DNA of 64,000 nucleotides from Ulva prolifera (lineage: Eukaryota; Chlorophyta; Ulvophyceae; Ulvales; Ulvaceae): the NCBI GenBank assembly GCA_023078555.1, contig CM041198.1, forward strand, positions 9,905,836-9,969,835, given 5' to 3'. Each line of letters begins with the position of its first letter. Positions within the stretch are counted from its first letter, which is position 1. Both the position numbers and the translations under genes were made by a program. The notes under the pieces were generated by a model that was not told the origin of the DNA, did not search any database, and worked only from the letters and a program-made list of their open reading frames with translations. This document shows, one piece after another, positions 61,093 to 64,000 of this stretch.

Positions 61093-61105
61093 CACATGCC
61101 AGATG

Positions 61106-61645
61106 CTCTTGGAGCATGCTGATGCATTGGTGTAGCCGATCTGACGCAACGTGGGATTCACGTTCGTCCATTTGCCAGCTGTAGGCGGTATCCTGTGTCA
61201 ATTGTAATACCACACCGCGCGCACGGAGGCCTCGCGTGGTGCCAGGCCCGATGGATGGGCCCCAGTATCAGGCAAGGTTAGCCAGATCTGTACTGTCCCG
61301 CACCCTGTGGACACTGTTTAGCGGAGGTCCTTCAAGCTGCCGGCACGGTCAAAGCAGCCTAGACATGATCGGTGTGAGCAGTACAATGAAAGCGCGAGTG
61401 CCGTTGCAATCGCGTCCGACGATTTGCACGCTGGCTCTGTTACCGCGCCACGCATTTCTTAGCTGCCGCTTGTGAGACTTGTCTCTTGTCTTGTAGATGG
61501 TCGTGCAGAAAGATCGCTGGCGACAAGTTATCCTGCTGTCCATGGAGTGGTAAAACAAGCAGCCAGTTCACTGTATATTAATTTTGCATGGCCATGCAGC
61601 GAGAGTCCGATCTGTACTGCAGTAAGTGATCGCAAGAGTCACACT
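61106..61645. other. Upstream region of the M8 protease gene
   Basis: No gene was seen. It should contain the promoter of the protease gene. No clear TATA box. Confidence 0.35.
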
Positions 61646-64000
61646 ATGGCGGGTATTTCGGGTTTATTTAAGTTGATGTTGGTGGAGCTCATTTGCAGTA
61701 TCATCTGCGCCACTTTGTCCAAGGCCAGGTCGCTGGTGCACGTCCACTTTGCCGCCAATACAGATGCAACAGCTTCGCAAGAAGCACTAGTAAAGGTCCT
61801 TTCCTGCCCTTGCCGAGGTCATGTCCTGCCCTAAATTTGAATGACATGTGTTGGTGGTGCATAGATGCTGCCAAAAGACAAAGGCAAGTATGTAGCACAT
61901 GAGCACCGCATGGTGCCGCAGCTAGTACTGTCCAAACATTTTTTGACAGGCAATGGTTTGCAAATGTTCGCGCGATCAGGTGCTGCTGCGAATTCGCTAC
62001 TACGAAGCGTTTGCAGGAGCATGTGCTTCCAGTGTCAATCGGCATCATTGATGACTGGATGGTGTTGGCCAGGAGCACCAATTCCACAGAACACAAGTTG
62101 AATTTCACTCTGCCACGCACCTGTGAAGCACTGGCTGATGTGCCTGGCGAGGGCACAGTCTGCATCTCGAATTCTCCAGTCTCGGATTGCAATGGCTTCT
62201 TCCTCCAGCCTGAGGATCATTTCCGCCGGCAGAGGTGGGTCCAGCAGATCAGATGATCTTCGACAAATGCCACATAGTATTCGTAATGGTGAATGGTCGA
62301 TTTACGATGTATCAATCCCCATCGAATGCTCTGGAACTGTGGTCGGAGCATCTGATACAACTAGGTATCTTCTTGGTGACAAGTCTCTTGTTATGCCTGC
62401 AGAGTATGCAACTCAGATTCGCAATGCTTCAATGGTGGTGGCGACGGTGTCGATGCAGATTTCATCGCATACATTACAGTCACCTCGGAAAGCATATGCT
62501 CAGTCTCCGGTTCCCCTGCTGTGACAATTCCCTGTCAGCAAGACGATGACAGCGAGTGCGCAGCGAACTCAAAGCATGCATGCTCTGCGTTAACATGCCG
62601 ACTTCAGGAAAAAAAATCAATGCCCCTAAGAGATGATGCATCATGCAGTAACACACACAGGCTACCATGGGCGTGGGCATAGTCTAAGGCATTCCATGTA
62701 GTTGCACATCCGTTTTTCGTGCGTTCAGGTTTGGGATGACAGGCCGTCCACTTTCAGCGGCCATCTTCATCTGCTCTCAACGGCTACCACAAGTCGAAGA
62801 AACGAACGCAGTGAGCCGGCTGGTAGATACAGTTGTCCATGAATTGCTGCACGGGTTGTTCTTTGAACTGACTCATCTGCGCAAAGTCCCAGGACTCCTG
62901 ACCAGTGACCAGCGCGCAGTGGCGTCTCCCAAAGTGCGTATGGCAGCAAGCACGCTCTTTGGGTGCCCGTTTGACAATGTCGCTTCAATTCCGCTGGACT
63001 ACGCTGGGCCAAAAGGCACACAAGGAAATCATTGGTCGGCTCTGACACTGGCTGGAGATATCATGACCGACCATTTCACTGGTGTTGGGCATAGGCAGAG
63101 ATCGATGTCAGCAGTCACACTGGCCCTTGCAGAAGACACAGGCTGGTACAGGCGTACCAATAAGAGCACTGCAGCATTCCTGCGTCGTGGCTTCCAGGCT
63201 GGATGTGGCATCCTGCAGCTGGTGCCGTCCTCAGACACTGCTTTGCAGATGACATGCCTTCCCACGCGGTTGCGGACGATCACACCCTTAGGTGCGTGGG
63301 AATGCTCCATGAACATCCAAGGCCTTGCCTGCAGGAATCAGAATGCCAAAGTGAATACTCTCCCACTCCGCTGTCTGATCCTAGTAATGAATACACCTGT
63401 GATTTGGAGCAGCCACAAGCTGCATGCACAGCCTCTGAGTTTGTGGCAGCGTGCATGGCCGACGACCTGTTCCATGAATGTGGTCAGGTATGAATCCCTC
63501 TCGTCACCGACATTGTCTGACTACCCTTCACAATGTTGCCCTTGCGATGGTTGCTGGGTGCATGGAGTCATGGACTGCTTTGTGCATGGGTTCGAGCCTA
63601 ATGTCTTCAGATGTAGTACTACCGGAATGCAGTCAGCCACTGCAACATCATTGCAGTGAACACAAGGTCCTACATGCGAGCGGATGCACGCGTTCAACAA
63701 GGGAGCGCTTTATGTATGTAGGTCGTGCCCGAGTTTGATTGTACATTAGGGCCTAGGGCAGGCGATGTCCCTGCAAGTGAGCACTGGTCCCCATCCTCAA
63801 TCTGCCTTGAAGCACAGCAGGCCTCGCTGTCCCCCTCATGCTGGCACGCAACATGTCAAGATGATGGAAGTGTCTCTGTTTTCAGCCCTGATGACCAGCA
63901 GATGCAGCCTTGTGTAGCGGGCACTCTTATCAGAGTCAGAAGAAATGGGGTGGAGGTCCAGCCCAATTATTCGTCGCTGTGTGGGCGTCATACAAGTATG
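61646..64000 (+). CDS. Leishmanolysin-family (M8) zinc metalloprotease, 3' partial
   Basis: A candidate start at 61646 gives a hydrophobic signal-like leader (MAGISGLFKLMLVELICSII), suggesting a secreted or surface protein. Recognised exons: 62399-about 62555 (VCNSDSQCFNGGGDGVDADF with AYITVTSESIC and VTIPC), which matches the pre-catalytic strand region of M8 proteases, and about 62731 onward with GRPLSAAIFIC, VVHELLHGLFF (HExxH), GNHWSALTLAGDIMT (third zinc His and Met-turn) and SAVTLALAEDTGWY. A cysteine-rich C-terminal part follows (YTCDLEQPQAACTAS, ADDLFHECGQ, CPCDGCWVHG, then CWHATCQDDGSVSVF and NYSSLCG) and continues past the right edge of the window. Intron boundaries between 61800 and 62400 and at 63215-63250 are uncertain. 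Family role: broad-specificity zinc endopeptidase acting outside the cell. All zinc-binding residues appear intact. Confidence 0.82.

Noticed and set aside
59838-61127. A 429-residue minus-strand open frame
   Set aside because: It reads antisense through GT-rich LINE 3' ends and the 158-bp tandem repeat. Residue repeats follow the DNA repeats and no domain is visible.

Overview
The window comes from an intron-rich nuclear genome. An almost complete chlorophyllide a oxygenase gene implies a chlorophyll b-containing phototroph, most simply a green alga; I cannot name the species. Genes are on both strands, introns are short with GT..AG ends, and all exon models here were read by eye. Where exon phase was checked (PCNA, CAO, the CBM1-like gene, the 34-39 kb gene) the spliced frames close exactly.

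Left part (0-11.5 kb): PCNA (+), the delta subunit of eIF2B (-), chlorophyllide a oxygenase (+) and a CPBP/CAAX-type membrane protease (+). From 11.5 to 19 kb no host gene was found. That stretch holds a 76-bp perfect palindrome, a 50-bp tandem duplication, three degraded copies of a LINE-like retroelement, long microsatellites and a block unusually rich in palindromic hexamers.

Middle (19.2-32.6 kb): one very large plus-strand gene or tightly packed gene series. In order it encodes an RGG-rich N-terminus, a ZNFX1/UPF1-like SF1 helicase, NFX1-type zinc fingers, a RING/IBR-like cysteine module and a C-terminal PARP catalytic domain. This fusion is the most striking item. It combines parts known from antiviral and RNA-silencing factors (ZNFX1), ubiquitin ligases and ADP-ribosyltransferases. 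The glutamate position of the PARP triad appears to be methionine.

Right-middle (34.3-46.1 kb): a 1,628-residue predicted coiled-coil/disordered protein of unknown function (+), a cytochrome P450 (+), and a secreted 435-residue protein (-) built of four fungal CBM1-like cysteine repeats with no enzyme domain.

Right part (46-64 kb): a repeat-dominated stretch. It has a tRNA-like SINE family (also in an intron of the helicase gene), many 3' ends of one LINE-like family ending in TTGTAA (two with intact 13-bp target-site duplications), a decayed RT-bearing LINE copy that has lost the YxDD region, and a 158-bp tandem repeat. Within it lie a PGAP1-like alpha/beta-hydrolase (+) and a leishmanolysin-family (M8) metalloprotease (+) that runs off the right edge.
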